A DNA stretch of 64,000 nt, from NCBI GenBank assembly GCA_030431455.1, contig JAUIJE010000006.1, positions 310,001-374,000 of the forward strand, given 5' to 3'. Below the pieces are notes generated by a model that was given only the letters and a program-made list of their open reading frames with translations, was not told where the DNA came from and ran no database searches. The position numbers were made by a program, and so were the translations under genes. The DNA comes from a bacterium (GTDB taxonomy: Bacteria; Myxococcota; UBA727; JAUIJE01). Of the stretch, positions 18,363 through 27,360 are shown piece after piece (positions within the stretch are counted from its first letter, which is position 1; every line of letters starts with the position of its first letter).

Positions 18363-21300
18363 ACCGTTCGAAGACGTTTGTCGTCGTGGCCATGCTCTCG
18401 CTGGGGGCGTGCACCCCGTCCGAAGGGCTGCGCTTCACCGCCCCGTCCCGGCTTCTCCAGGCCGCGACCTCCACCGACGCGGCGCTGTGCGATCGCTTGG
18501 CGGTGGACTTCACCTTCCGCGAACAGAACGCCGCGGGGGCCGATCTCGACCGGGTGCCGCTGGAGCCCGCCGGGACCTGTGAGTGGGAGCTCACCGACGA
18601 CGGCGAGTACGCGCGGGGGGTGTACGACATGCTCGTGCGCTTCCGCCCCGCGGGCAACTTCCGGGGGGCGCCGGACTGTGAAGAGCAAGACAACGACGTG
18701 TGGGTGGGCGCGCACTACCTCGGGGACGTGGAGTTTCCGTTCGCGGCGGGTTTTGCCGGGTTCACCGATGACACATTCTTGTCCGTCCCCGCGGACGACG
18801 ACGCGGACCTCTTGACCATCGAGGACCGGTTCGGTTTTTCCACCCGCAGCTTCGACCTCGACGCGGACGGCTTCGACAACTTGGTCGAGGTCAGCGGTGA
18901 GTCGCACCCGTGCCGGGCCAACGCCCCGCCGGTGGTGAGCATCGACGTGCAAGACCCGGTGGTCGACGAGGGCCAGCCCATCTCCATCGACGTGTCGTCG
19001 GTGGAGGTGGACGGTCTGCAACACGACGTGATCATCACCGCGCGGCACAACAACGGGGCCGCGTTCGCCCCGGAGACGGCCAAGATCCGGCTGCGGACCT
19101 ACACCCCCGACGACTTCCTCGCCGACGATCCGCCCACCGGCCAAGGGTGGAGCTGGGACGTCAACGTGGTCGACGCCATGGACGACAACCCCGGGGCCGC
19201 GAGCTGGACGGTGCGCTTTTTGCCCGACGAGCCCTTCGTGGGCGAGGTGACCTTCACCGCCCTGGCGGTGGGCAAAGACGAAAATGTCGGCATCGCCGAT
19301 CCCACCACCCCCGCGGCCAGCACCGTGAACAACATCCCCGACGCGGCCAAGCTCCTCGTCGACGTCGGAAACGACGTGCTCGAGCCGGTGGAGCGCTTGG
19401 CCTTCGCCGAGGAATTCTCCGCCGCGGGGCCCACCACCCTCCGCCTGCGCGCCGAGAGCGGCGACATCGGGGTCGAGCTCACCGGGGCCATCACCCTCGG
19501 CCAGGCCCCCGCGAGCATGGTCATCGGCGAGGACTTCTCCTACACCACCCTGACCTACGTGCCCACCAACGCCGAGGCCCTCGACGACGAGCTGAGCGTC
19601 GAGCTGATCTTCACCGACGGTGATGGCAATGACATTGCCCAGACCTACCCCATCGATGTCATCCCCACCTACAACAACCCCGTTTATTTCCCGCCCCTCG
19701 AGGCGATCAACACCAACCTCTCGGACGTGCCGTTTTCGTTCAAGCGGTTCCGCTTCGACGTCGTCGACCCCGACCGGGTGAGCGGGGACATCTCCCTCGA
19801 GCCCACCTGTGGGGTCGAGATTTGGCCCGAGGACGACGAGGCCTGCGTGACCACCTGCTGCCAGCAGGCCTGGGCCGACCTCGAGTGCGAGACCGACGGC
19901 GCCATCGAAGGCGATACCTGGCACATGGTCGCGACCCTGACCCCGGCGGCGGACTACTTCACGGTGTGCGGCGATGAGCCCATCTTCACCGTGAAGCTCG
20001 CCGCCACCGACAAGGCCCCCTCGGAGGCCGACCCCGACCAGCCGACCACGGTGGCGACCAAAGCGAGCTGCTACAACGACGACGACGAGAACTGCCGCGA
20101 GCACCTCCGCTTCAACACCGCGGGCGCGGTGGCGCACGAGGTGGTGTCGGGGTGGGGCGGCAGCTTGTCGGGCAGCATCAACGGCACCAGCGGCGCGCTC
20201 ATCGACTCGAGCACCGGGATGTCCCTGATGAGCGTCATCCTCGACGGCACCCGCACCGTCGCGGCGGTGGACCTTAACTCCCCGCCCACGGTGCGGCGCC
20301 TGTACACCTCGGTGGAGTTCGACCAGTTTGACGATTTTGTGAACTACACCCCGGCCGGGGTGGTGGACACCGTCAACCACCGCGCGGTGGCGTTCGGTTG
20401 GAACGACGCCGGTCAAGCAGTGGCATTGTTTGACCTCGAGCCTCCCTACGACGTGCAGACCTGGAACCAGGACACCTTCTGCGTGGAGAGCGGCAACCCC
20501 GGGGCCACCCCGGTGGTGGACAGCCTGGGCAATCTGTACGTGCCCTGCGGCGCCTTCGACGAGGGCTCTCTGGTGCGCATCGACGGCGCCGGGGCGATCA
20601 CCCAAATCAACCTCGCCCCCGACATCGAAGGCGGCAACGGCGGTCACATGGGCTCGGCCATCCTCGAGGACGAGGTGGGGGCGGAGTGGCTCATCTGGCC
20701 CCACAACAACGGCCTGGGGGCCTTGGAGCTCTCCACCTTTGACGACCCCAGCCCCCACGTGGGGCAAGCGGTGACCCCCACCGAATACAACAGCGGCACC
20801 GTCGAGGGCTGGGCCGTCCCCGACGACCGCGGCAGCCTCGTTCTCGTCTACAATCACTGGCCCACCAGCCTCGACGCGGGCAGCATCATTCGGGTGCGCG
20901 TCGAATCCGGGGGCCTCGTCGTCGACGGTCCGCTGCCCGTGCCCGAGAGCGCCACCAACAACGGGTCGCTGTACCACCGCGTGGTTCTCCGTGGGGACGA
21001 ACCCGGCGAGCAACCCGAAGAGCCGGACATGCTCGTCACCGGCGGGGCCAGCGGCACCACCGAGAAGGTGTACGTCGACCTCGACAGCTTCACCATCACC
21101 CCCCCTCGGCCGGAAGAGGACTTCTACGGTCTGGGGTTGCAGGAGGTGTTCGTGTCTCCCGACCCGCACTTCTACGCGGGGGTGATGACCGGGGGCTCGG
21201 GCAACGACTACACCGACGGCGTGGTCTTGTTCCCCTGGGACAACACCGAAGGGCCGGTGAGCTACGACCTCGGGGTCCCCACCGCATTTGAGGTCAAACA

Positions 21301-21391
21301 GGGATGGGTCACCGTCGACACCACCCTCAACGTCATGGTCATCAACGAGGGCCCGCAGGTCGACGTCGTGTACTTCCTGCAAGCGCCCTAA
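18359..21391 (+). CDS. 1010-aa lipoprotein of unknown function, beta-rich
   Basis: Starting at ATG 18359 (ATGA overlap with the PEGA gene) the protein has a lipoprotein signal (AMLSLGACTP, Cys18). The first ~500 residues look like Ig/cadherin-type beta segments with phrases such as PVVSIDVQDPVVDEGQPIS and VNNIPDAAKLLVDVG. A cluster of cysteines (CVTTCCQQAWADLEC) sits in the middle. The C-terminal ~400 residues resemble a beta-propeller read-out domain with recurring units such as PVVDSLGNLYVPCGAFDEGS. No enzyme motif is visible. Coupling suggests it acts with the PEGA protein at the envelope. Confidence 0.65.
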   Translation: MNRSKTFVVVAMLSLGACTPSEGLRFTAPSRLLQAATSTDAALCDRLAVDFTFREQNAAGADLDRVPLEPAGTCEWELTDDGEYARGVYDMLVRFRPAGNFRGAPDCEEQDNDVWVGAHYLGDVEFPFAAGFAGFTDDTFLSVPADDDADLLTIEDRFGFSTRSFDLDADGFDNLVEVSGESHPCRANAPPVVSIDVQDPVVDEGQPISIDVSSVEVDGLQHDVIITARHNNGAAFAPETAKIRLRTYTPDDFLADDPPTGQGWSWDVNVVDAMDDNPGAASWTVRFLPDEPFVGEVTFTALAVGKDENVGIADPTTPAASTVNNIPDAAKLLVDVGNDVLEPVERLAFAEEFSAAGPTTLRLRAESGDIGVELTGAITLGQAPASMVIGEDFSYTTLTYVPTNAEALDDELSVELIFTDGDGNDIAQTYPIDVIPTYNNPVYFPPLEAINTNLSDVPFSFKRFRFDVVDPDRVSGDISLEPTCGVEIWPEDDEACVTTCCQQAWADLECETDGAIEGDTWHMVATLTPAADYFTVCGDEPIFTVKLAATDKAPSEADPDQPTTVATKASCYNDDDENCREHLRFNTAGAVAHEVVSGWGGSLSGSINGTSGALIDSSTGMSLMSVILDGTRTVAAVDLNSPPTVRRLYTSVEFDQFDDFVNYTPAGVVDTVNHRAVAFGWNDAGQAVALFDLEPPYDVQTWNQDTFCVESGNPGATPVVDSLGNLYVPCGAFDEGSLVRIDGAGAITQINLAPDIEGGNGGHMGSAILEDEVGAEWLIWPHNNGLGALELSTFDDPSPHVGQAVTPTEYNSGTVEGWAVPDDRGSLVLVYNHWPTSLDAGSIIRVRVESGGLVVDGPLPVPESATNNGSLYHRVVLRGDEPGEQPEEPDMLVTGGASGTTEKVYVDLDSFTITPPRPEEDFYGLGLQEVFVSPDPHFYAGVMTGGSGNDYTDGVVLFPWDNTEGPVSYDLGVPTAFEVKQGWVTVDTTLNVMVINEGPQVDVVYFLQAP

Positions 21392-21400
21392 GCCCGGCCG

Positions 21401-22093
21401 CTACTCGTCGGGGTCGACGAGCAGGCTCGAGGGGTCCGACGTGAACCGGTCCATGGGCTCGGTCTGTTCGTCGGGTCGTCGTCGTCGGTTCCACCGGCAG
21501 GTGTAGACACAGTTGGGGGCTCCGCGGGCGTGGCACACCGGGTGGTCGACCATCACGTGCACGCCGCCGCCCATCTCGAGGGCCCCGGTCATCCAGCCCA
21601 CGAACGTGGAGCAAAACGCCTCATGCGCGGGGTGGTCGTGAAGGGTGGCGAGCACCGTGACCGGGGTGCGCTCGATCTGCCAGCGGCCGCACGAGTGGTA
21701 GTAGCGCCACATCCGCATCCCGAACTCGATGACCCAGCCGGGGTTGCCCAGCTTCAGAAACGGCCGGAACAGACGGGGGATGTCCCGGCGGGCCATGTGC
21801 TGCCCGACCTCGAACAGCAGGGTGTGGTCCGCGTTGCCGAGCACGTTGTCGATCGCGGACAGCAGGCGGCCCTGGGTCATGAACGGCACCCAGGCGCGCT
21901 GGCTCAGGCGGCGCTCCCCGGCGAGAATGGCCTGGTCGTCTTTGGGCAACGCCCGCAGGACCTGGGCGATGGCGGGCGCCCCCCCTTGCGTCCGGACGTA
22001 GTCGAGGGCGGCCAAGGGGTTGAGGCCGCGGGTGAGCGCGTCGCGTTCGGTGGACACGGCGGGGTCGCTCTCGGTCTCGGAAAAAAACCGCAT
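21401..22093 (-). CDS. V4R/DUF2378-like protein with C-terminal Cys motif
   Basis: The 230-aa soluble protein is mostly helical and ends with a conserved-looking module. This runs from WVIEFGMRMWRYYHSCGRWQ through FCSTFVGWMTGALEM to HPVCHARGAPNCVYTCRW. The final C-x3-G-x2-x-C-x-Y-x-C-RW pattern resembles V4R (4-vinyl reductase) and related myxobacterial paralogous families, in which the cysteines are thought to bind a ligand or metal. It lacks a signal peptide. An acidic/Arg-rich tail of about 30 residues follows. Assignment is from motif resemblance only. Confidence 0.5.
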   Translation of the reverse strand: MRFFSETESDPAVSTERDALTRGLNPLAALDYVRTQGGAPAIAQVLRALPKDDQAILAGERRLSQRAWVPFMTQGRLLSAIDNVLGNADHTLLFEVGQHMARRDIPRLFRPFLKLGNPGWVIEFGMRMWRYYHSCGRWQIERTPVTVLATLHDHPAHEAFCSTFVGWMTGALEMGGGVHVMVDHPVCHARGAPNCVYTCRWNRRRRPDEQTEPMDRFTSDPSSLLVDPDE

Positions 22094-22200
22094 CGCACCT
22101 CACCCCACCCCCCGACGGGGCCCGGCCCCACCATATGACGACCTGCCCCCTTTTCCACGCTTCCGAAAAGTGAGACAGGCCGCGCGTCGAGGAGGCACCC

Positions 22201-23592
22201 ATGGCCCACGCCGCGCTCATCCGAACCCTGCGCATTCGCACCCGCCGCAAGTTCGGCAATCTCGGTCTGCTCACCACCGCGTTCGGGGACGTGGGCGTCG
22301 GGGTCACCGACATCCGCACCGTCAACGTGGGCCACAACTTCACCGTCCGCGACTTCCACCTCGAGCTCGAAGACAAAGAGCACCTGCAGCAGCTGCTCGA
22401 CACCATCGACCAGCTGGTGGACTCCGACGTGGTCGAGGTGATCAACACCGTCGAGGAGGCCCACTTGGGGGGAAAGATCCGCACCCAGCCGTACGTCGAC
22501 CTCACGTCGATGGCGAGCCTGAAAAACGCGTACAACCCGGGGGTGCGCGAAATCATCGAACGCATCGACGAAAAGCCGGAGCTCGCCTACCGGTTCACCG
22601 CGGTGCAGCGCACGGTGGCCATCGTGTCCGACGGCTCAGGCTTGCTCGGGGTGGGGCGGGTCCGGTCGCGGGCGATGCTCCCCGTGCTCGAGGCCAAAGC
22701 CGCGCTGCTCGCCAACCAAGCCGGGCTGAACAGCCTGCCGCTGGTCATCGACGTGACCACCGAGGAGGAGTTCACCGACACGGTCAAGCGCATCGTGCCC
22801 AGCTGTGGGGCGATCCTGCTCGACGCGGTGGGCGCGGCCCGCGGCATTCGGGTCAAGGCCGCGCTGGATGATGCCTTGGACGTGCCTTTGCTCGACGACG
22901 ACTCGGACGCGCCGGCGATCTCGGTCCTGGCCTCCTTGATCAACGCGTGCCAACGCGCGGGCAAGGACATTCGCGACTGCAAGGTCGGACAGCTCGGGCT
23001 CGGGACCGCGGGCAGTGAGATCGCGCGGTTGGTCATGACCTACACCGGCAAGCCGGTGTACGGCGAGGACGTGCACCCGGCCGCGCTCTCCCGCCACGTG
23101 TTCCGCGGGGGGCGCGAGTCCAATCTCGACGAGATCATGAGCGAGTGCGACGCGGTGGTGGCCAACACCGGGCACGGCGATGTGATCCCGGCGGAGAAGG
23201 TGAGAAAGGGCCAGGTCATCCTCGCCCTGTCCACCCCGCGGCCGGAGATCGATCCCTATGAAGCGACATTGGCGGGGGCGGCGTTCGCGGCCGATGGGCA
23301 GGCGATCAACAAGGTCGTGAGCCTCCCCGGCGTGCTGTTGGGGGCGATGGGGGTCAAGGCCCGCACCGTCAATGACGAGATGCGCATCGCCGCTGCAGAG
23401 ACATTGGCGAAGGCGGCCGACGACGAGGACATCCTGCCCACCCCGTTCAAGGAGGGCATTCACGCCGAGGTCGCGGCCCAGGTCGCCCGGGCCGCGGTGG
23501 CCTCGGGGGTGGCCCAGACCGGGCTCGACGTCGACCTCACCCCCGCGCTGTTCGCGGCGGTGATCCGCGACGAGCGCCTGCTGCCGCTGTAG
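22201..23592 (+). CDS. ACT-domain malic-enzyme-like protein with altered metal site
   Basis: The 463-aa protein starts 7 bases after a GAGGAGG ribosome site. Residues 1-85 form an ACT-like regulatory domain. The rest follows NAD-malic enzyme order. NAYNPGVREI holds the catalytic-type Tyr111, and VAIVSDGSGLLGVGRV and PVLEAKAALL hold Lys166. A GxGxxG dinucleotide loop (GLGTAG, about 267-272) follows. The metal-site motif that normally reads LEDI reads LLDAVG, and the usual HDDQHGTA reads LDDDSDAPA, so several expected ligands differ. In true enzymes these residues coordinate the divalent metal needed for malate decarboxylation. It may be a divergent dehydrogenase or a regulatory homologue. Confidence 0.7.
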   Translation: MAHAALIRTLRIRTRRKFGNLGLLTTAFGDVGVGVTDIRTVNVGHNFTVRDFHLELEDKEHLQQLLDTIDQLVDSDVVEVINTVEEAHLGGKIRTQPYVDLTSMASLKNAYNPGVREIIERIDEKPELAYRFTAVQRTVAIVSDGSGLLGVGRVRSRAMLPVLEAKAALLANQAGLNSLPLVIDVTTEEEFTDTVKRIVPSCGAILLDAVGAARGIRVKAALDDALDVPLLDDDSDAPAISVLASLINACQRAGKDIRDCKVGQLGLGTAGSEIARLVMTYTGKPVYGEDVHPAALSRHVFRGGRESNLDEIMSECDAVVANTGHGDVIPAEKVRKGQVILALSTPRPEIDPYEATLAGAAFAADGQAINKVVSLPGVLLGAMGVKARTVNDEMRIAAAETLAKAADDEDILPTPFKEGIHAEVAAQVARAAVASGVAQTGLDVDLTPALFAAVIRDERLLPL

Positions 23593-23618
23593 CGTTCGGC
23601 GCTGACCGCACCCCACAA

Positions 23619-23648
23619 AAAAACGCCGCCCTCCGGGGCGGCGTTTTT
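23619..23648. terminator. Bidirectional rho-independent terminator
   Basis: A 13-bp inverted repeat (23619-23631 with 23636-23648, four-base loop) has an A-run on the left arm and a T-run on the right. It can therefore stop transcription of both the malic-enzyme-like gene and the converging TPR lipoprotein operon. Confidence 0.9.
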
Positions 23649-23668
23649 GGTTGGCCTGCGGCTTGGCC

Positions 23669-24652
23669 CTATTTTTTGGGCTGGCCCTGCTGGCCCTGCA
23701 ACCCGAACTTGCTCAGGTCTTCCCCCTTGGCCATGGCTTCAGCGACATTGGCGCGCCGCTCCAGCTTGAACTCCTGGGCGTAGGCGGGGTCGAGCTTCTG
23801 CACCGTGCGCCACGACGACGCGGCCTCGGCGTAGCGCTCCTTCATCAGGTAACCCATGCCGAGGTAGTGGTGCACCTTGACCGCGTCGGGGTGCTTTTTC
23901 AGGTGCGCCTCAAAGGTCTTCACCGCCGCGTCAGGGTCTCCTTTTTGCACCTGGGCGCGGCCCAGGGCGACCACGAGTTCTTCGTCGTCGGGATTGAGCT
24001 TGAGCGCGGCGCTGAACTTGTCTTCGATCCCGGTCATGACCCCCATGTCGAACGCGTCGAGGGCGGAGGCTTTGCTCTTGTCCGCATCGCTGGCGTCGGC
24101 CGCCAGCGCCTTGAGCCGGCCGCCCTTGCCGCCGCCCCCGGTGGGCAGGTCGGGGGTGGGCTCGGCCGGGGGCTTGTTCTTGGCGATGCGCTCGAGCTCC
24201 TCGGGGTGGCTGATCATGTACGCGATCTGGGGCGGCACCTCGAGCTTCCAGCTGCCGTCTTCCTGCACCATTTGGGTCGAGACCGTCTTGCCGTCCTTGG
24301 TCAGGCCGCGCACCTCGGCGTGGGTCGCGTCCTTCATGATCTCTTGCTGCGGCTCGGGGGGGTTGTCGGCGAGCCCGGCCATGAAGTTCTCGATGGTGAA
24401 GGCCCCCTTGAGCTCCGGCTTCACCTCGCCGAGCTTGGCGTACTCCTCGATGGTGAGCTGAAAGTTGCGGGACAGGCCCGCCTTGAACGCGGGGACGTCC
24501 TTGGCCTGGGCCGCGAACACGACCTTGCGCAGGGCCCCGCTGGGGGAGCTCGCGTCCATCGCGGGGGTGTCTTGGCCCCCGTCTTGTTCGCAGGCGAAAC
24601 CGCCCGAGGCGAGGGTGAGCACGACGACGAGGCGAAGGGTTCGCGCGAACAT
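23669..24652 (-). CDS. TPR lipoprotein (third of three)
   Basis: The 327-aa product has a lipoprotein signal (TLASGGFAC, Cys21). An N-terminal domain of about 130 residues includes SGALRKVVFAAQAKDVPAFK and a DGSWKLEVPP strand, an NTF2-like layout. After a Gly/Lys linker come two to three TPRs (DDEELVVALGRAQVQKGD, VKVHHYLGMGYLMKERYAE). It is a paralogue of the preceding gene, with which it shares domain order and the ending PAYAQ(E/H). Its ATG overlaps that gene's stop by one base (TGATG). Likely envelope scaffold; partner unknown. Confidence 0.75.
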   Translation of the reverse strand: MFARTLRLVVVLTLASGGFACEQDGGQDTPAMDASSPSGALRKVVFAAQAKDVPAFKAGLSRNFQLTIEEYAKLGEVKPELKGAFTIENFMAGLADNPPEPQQEIMKDATHAEVRGLTKDGKTVSTQMVQEDGSWKLEVPPQIAYMISHPEELERIAKNKPPAEPTPDLPTGGGGKGGRLKALAADASDADKSKASALDAFDMGVMTGIEDKFSAALKLNPDDEELVVALGRAQVQKGDPDAAVKTFEAHLKKHPDAVKVHHYLGMGYLMKERYAEAASSWRTVQKLDPAYAQEFKLERRANVAEAMAKGEDLSKFGLQGQQGQPKK

Positions 24653-25626
24653 CAGTGTTGACCTCCGTGGGGCATGCCGGTCATGGCGGGTTGGGACGCG
24701 GGCTTGCCGGTCTCGACCTCGGAGAGGTCGGCGCCGGTGGCGAAGGACGTGGCGAGGTCCGCGCGTTTTTTGAGGTCGTGCTGGGCCGCGTACGCGGGGT
24801 CGAGCTCCAGCGCGCGCTTCAGGGTGATGGACGCGGCCTGGTAGTCGCGGGCGAACATGTGCGCGATGCCGAGCACGTCGTAGGCTTCGGCCGACTGGGG
24901 GTGTGCAGCGACATTGGACTTGGCCACCGCCACCGCGCGGACCGCGTCCCCTTGTTCGAGCAGGACCCGGGCGAGGGCGAGGGCGAGCTCTTCGTCCCCC
25001 GGGTTGTCCAGGCTGGCCTTGTGCAGCTGCTCGGCGACGTCGGAGGCGGTGTTGGCGTCGTAGGCGTCCAATGCCTTGGCTTTGGCTTGGGCCGCGGCGG
25101 GGGCATCGGGGGGCAACGCCGCGAAGCGCCCGCCGTTGCCCCGCACCGACTCCAGCTGCGGGGGCGCGGGCGCGGCCGCTTCTGGGGTGCCCGCGGTGTC
25201 GGTGGAGTGGTTCAACGCCATCAACAGTTCAGCCGGGGGGTCGAGCTTCCACATGCCGTCCTCGAAGCGCATCTTGACCATGCCCTTGCTGCCGTCGTCG
25301 TGCAGTCCGGTGACCCCGGCTTCGTCGCGGTCGATGAGATACTTTTTGGGTTCCATCAAGCTCATGCGGGTGGCGTTCATGATCGTGTCCACCGTCGTGG
25401 CCCCCCGGAGCTCGGGCCGGGCCGCCCCCACCCGGTCGTAGACCGAGAGCACCTTGTCGAAGTTGCTCGACAGACGGGCGGCGAAGGCTGCGCGGTCGCC
25501 GCTTTTGGCCGCGCGCATGAGGTTGCCGAGTTCGACCCCCGGCGAGGTGGAACCGGCGGTGACCTTCTGGGGACAGCCGGACAACAACAGCGCGCAGGCA
25601 GCGCAGAACAACACGGTGCGGGTCAT
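24652..25626 (-). CDS. TPR lipoprotein (second of three)
   Basis: This 324-aa lipoprotein (signal ending ALLLSGC, Cys18) has the same plan as its downstream paralogue. An N-terminal NTF2-like region (LGNLMRAAKSGDRAAFAARL, EDGMWKLDPP) leads into TPRs (GDEELALALARVLLEQGDAV, AEAYDVLGIAHMFARDYQ). The duplication with the next gene is plain from matching segment order and spacing. It lies 15 bp after the first TPR gene of the operon. It holds a perfect dispersed-motif copy at 24904-24916, where the gene reads Asn-Val-Ala-Ala with AAT-GTC-GCT-GCA. Confidence 0.75.
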   Translation of the reverse strand: MTRTVLFCAACALLLSGCPQKVTAGSTSPGVELGNLMRAAKSGDRAAFAARLSSNFDKVLSVYDRVGAARPELRGATTVDTIMNATRMSLMEPKKYLIDRDEAGVTGLHDDGSKGMVKMRFEDGMWKLDPPAELLMALNHSTDTAGTPEAAAPAPPQLESVRGNGGRFAALPPDAPAAAQAKAKALDAYDANTASDVAEQLHKASLDNPGDEELALALARVLLEQGDAVRAVAVAKSNVAAHPQSAEAYDVLGIAHMFARDYQAASITLKRALELDPAYAAQHDLKKRADLATSFATGADLSEVETGKPASQPAMTGMPHGGQH

Positions 25627-25641
25627 GCGGTCTCCGAGAGG

Positions 25642-26919
25642 TCAGCGGCCCGAGGCCATGCGCCGGGCGACTTGCAGACGACCGGCGAGACCGGCCTGCT
25701 GGAAGTATTGGGGGTCGTTCTTTTGGATGTGTTCCCACGCTTTGGCCGCGTTGGCGGGGTCACCGTTCATCAGGTGGGCCATGCCGTTATAGTGCCAAGC
25801 GGGCATGAAGTCGGGGCTGCGCTTGATGATCTCCCCGTACAGGCGCAGCCCTTCGTCGGTGCGCCCGGTGAGGATCATCGCCCGGGCCTGGGCGGTGTTG
25901 GCCATGGGGTCGCCGGGCTTGAGCTGGCGGGCTTGGTCGATGAAGCCTTGGGCCCCGGCCGCGTCCCGCATGTCGAGCTTGTCGAGGGCGTTGGCCATCG
26001 CCACGTCGTAGGGGGGCGCGTTCTCGGGGAGGTTCTTCACGCGTTCGGGGGTCTTGGGCGCAGGCCCGCCGCCGAACGACGCCGCGCCGCCTTTGACCCC
26101 TTGGGTCTGGCCCATGGCCGCGGCCGCTTGCACCGCGGGCCCTTGGGCGAGGCGGCCTTCGCCGCGCAGACCGGCTTCGATCTCTTGCAGCCCCTGGCGG
26201 ACCTTTTCGAGGTTGGGGGAGTTGGGCGCGGCCTCCAGATACATTGTCCAGGCCCGCTTGCCCTTTTCGAGCACCTCTTGCGACGCCCCCGGGCTCTCCG
26301 CCACCGCGGCCCCGATGAGAAACAGCGCGTCCACGTACTCGAACATCTCCGCTTTGTTCAGCTCGCCGGACTGTTTTTGCTGCTTGTCGAGTTGCGACAG
26401 CCGGATCTCCAGCTCTTGGATCGTGCGGTCGGGGTTGCCGAGGAAAAAGAAGCACCGGGCGAGGAGATTGCGCGCCTCCGCGTAGCCGGCTTGGGCGTCG
26501 AGCACTTTGGTGAACAGCTCGGCGGCTTCGATGAAGCGCCGCTCGGCAAAGTAGAACTTGCCCAGGATCATCCACCGTTGGGGCCCTTCGGCGAGCGCTT
26601 GGCCGTTGCCGATGTCGCCGGGGAGATTCTCCAGGGCCTCCTTGAGCTCGGCGAGGCGCTTTTCACGGTCCGCGCCCTCGAGGTCCTTGAAGTCCTTCTC
26701 CATCCGCTTGACCAGGTCCTGCCGGCTGATCTTGCCGTCGAGGATGCCCTCGAGGATGGCGACCTTCTTTTGCAGCTCGGTGTTGGTCGAGCCGCCCATC
26801 ACCGGGGCGTGGGTCTCGGCTTTGCTCGGGGCGGCGGCGGAGCCCACCTGGGGCGGCTCCAAGCAGCCGGGAAAAACCAGCGCGGCCAGCACGGCGGCGG
26901 GTGCAGCGATCTGTCGCAT
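25642..26919 (-). CDS. TPR lipoprotein (first of three)
   Basis: I chose ATG 26919, five bases after GGGGAG; the open frame upstream lacks a signal. The 425-aa product has a lipoprotein signal (VLAALVFPGC, Cys19). A charged helical segment follows (LEGILDGKISRQDLVKRMEK). At least five TPR units come next (RWMILGKFYFAERRFIEAAE, AEARNLLARCFFFLGNPD, MANTAQARAMILTGRTDEG, AWHYNGMAHLMNGDPANA). It is the promoter-proximal gene of a three-lipoprotein operon and diverges from feoA. Confidence 0.75.
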   Translation of the reverse strand: MRQIAAPAAVLAALVFPGCLEPPQVGSAAAPSKAETHAPVMGGSTNTELQKKVAILEGILDGKISRQDLVKRMEKDFKDLEGADREKRLAELKEALENLPGDIGNGQALAEGPQRWMILGKFYFAERRFIEAAELFTKVLDAQAGYAEARNLLARCFFFLGNPDRTIQELEIRLSQLDKQQKQSGELNKAEMFEYVDALFLIGAAVAESPGASQEVLEKGKRAWTMYLEAAPNSPNLEKVRQGLQEIEAGLRGEGRLAQGPAVQAAAAMGQTQGVKGGAASFGGGPAPKTPERVKNLPENAPPYDVAMANALDKLDMRDAAGAQGFIDQARQLKPGDPMANTAQARAMILTGRTDEGLRLYGEIIKRSPDFMPAWHYNGMAHLMNGDPANAAKAWEHIQKNDPQYFQQAGLAGRLQVARRMASGR

Positions 26920-27091
26920 GAACTCCCCTTTCCAGGCGGGGCAGGCGCCCCAGCGCGACCTTACGTCAAACCGGCCCCGCGTCGTCCAGCCCGGGGCCCG
27001 AAAATCGGCGAAAAACCGTGGGACCAAAACGCCCCCCAGGGGCCGGTCCATTCCGCGTTCCCCATCGGACAAAGGGTGGACCCGATACTTT

Positions 27092-27110
27092 GAAAATGAT
27101 AATCATTCTC
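27092..27110 (+). promoter_or_regulatory. Fur box in front of feoA
   Basis: GAAAATGATAATCATTCTC matches the 19-bp Fur consensus at 17 of 19 positions. It ends four bases before the feoA ATG and overlaps a possible -10 element (GATAAT, 27098-27103). Binding of Fe-Fur would block polymerase, giving iron-repressed expression. Confidence 0.9.
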
Positions 27111-27114
27111 TACC

Positions 27115-27360
27115 ATGAAGACACTCAACGAGTACCTGCCCGGGCAAAAAGTGATCTTGGGTCGGCCCGCCTTGTTCGACGAGGTCGCGCTGCGCCTGGC
27201 CGAGTTGGGACTCTGCGAGGGCGCGACCGTCACCATCACCCGGCGGGGCCCGCTCGGTGATCCCCTCGAGGTCGAGGTCAAGACCACGCGCATTTGTCTG
27301 CGCGCCGAAAAAGCTCGTCAATACCCCGCCGATCTTTCCCCCGCGGGCGTGCGGCCATGA
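27115..27360 (+). CDS. feoA: Ferrous iron transport protein A
   Basis: The 81-aa protein has the SH3-like FeoA fold. It begins with the L-N-E-Y-L-P-G-Q start and LGRPALFDEVALRLAELGL, then EGATVTITRRGPLGDPLEVEV, the classic G-D-P segment. FeoA supports FeoB in Fe(II) uptake. It overlaps feoB by ATGA and lies directly behind a Fur box. There is no Shine-Dalgarno sequence before the ATG and the start is only a few bases past the likely transcription start, so the mRNA may be leaderless. Confidence 0.93.
   Translation: MKTLNEYLPGQKVILGRPALFDEVALRLAELGLCEGATVTITRRGPLGDPLEVEVKTTRICLRAEKARQYPADLSPAGVRP

Noticed and set aside
18293-21382. A 1029-codon minus-strand frame opposite the 1010-aa lipoprotein
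   Set aside because: It shows only Val/His/Gly-rich low-complexity text with no motif. The plus-strand gene has a lipoprotein signal and an ATGA coupling.
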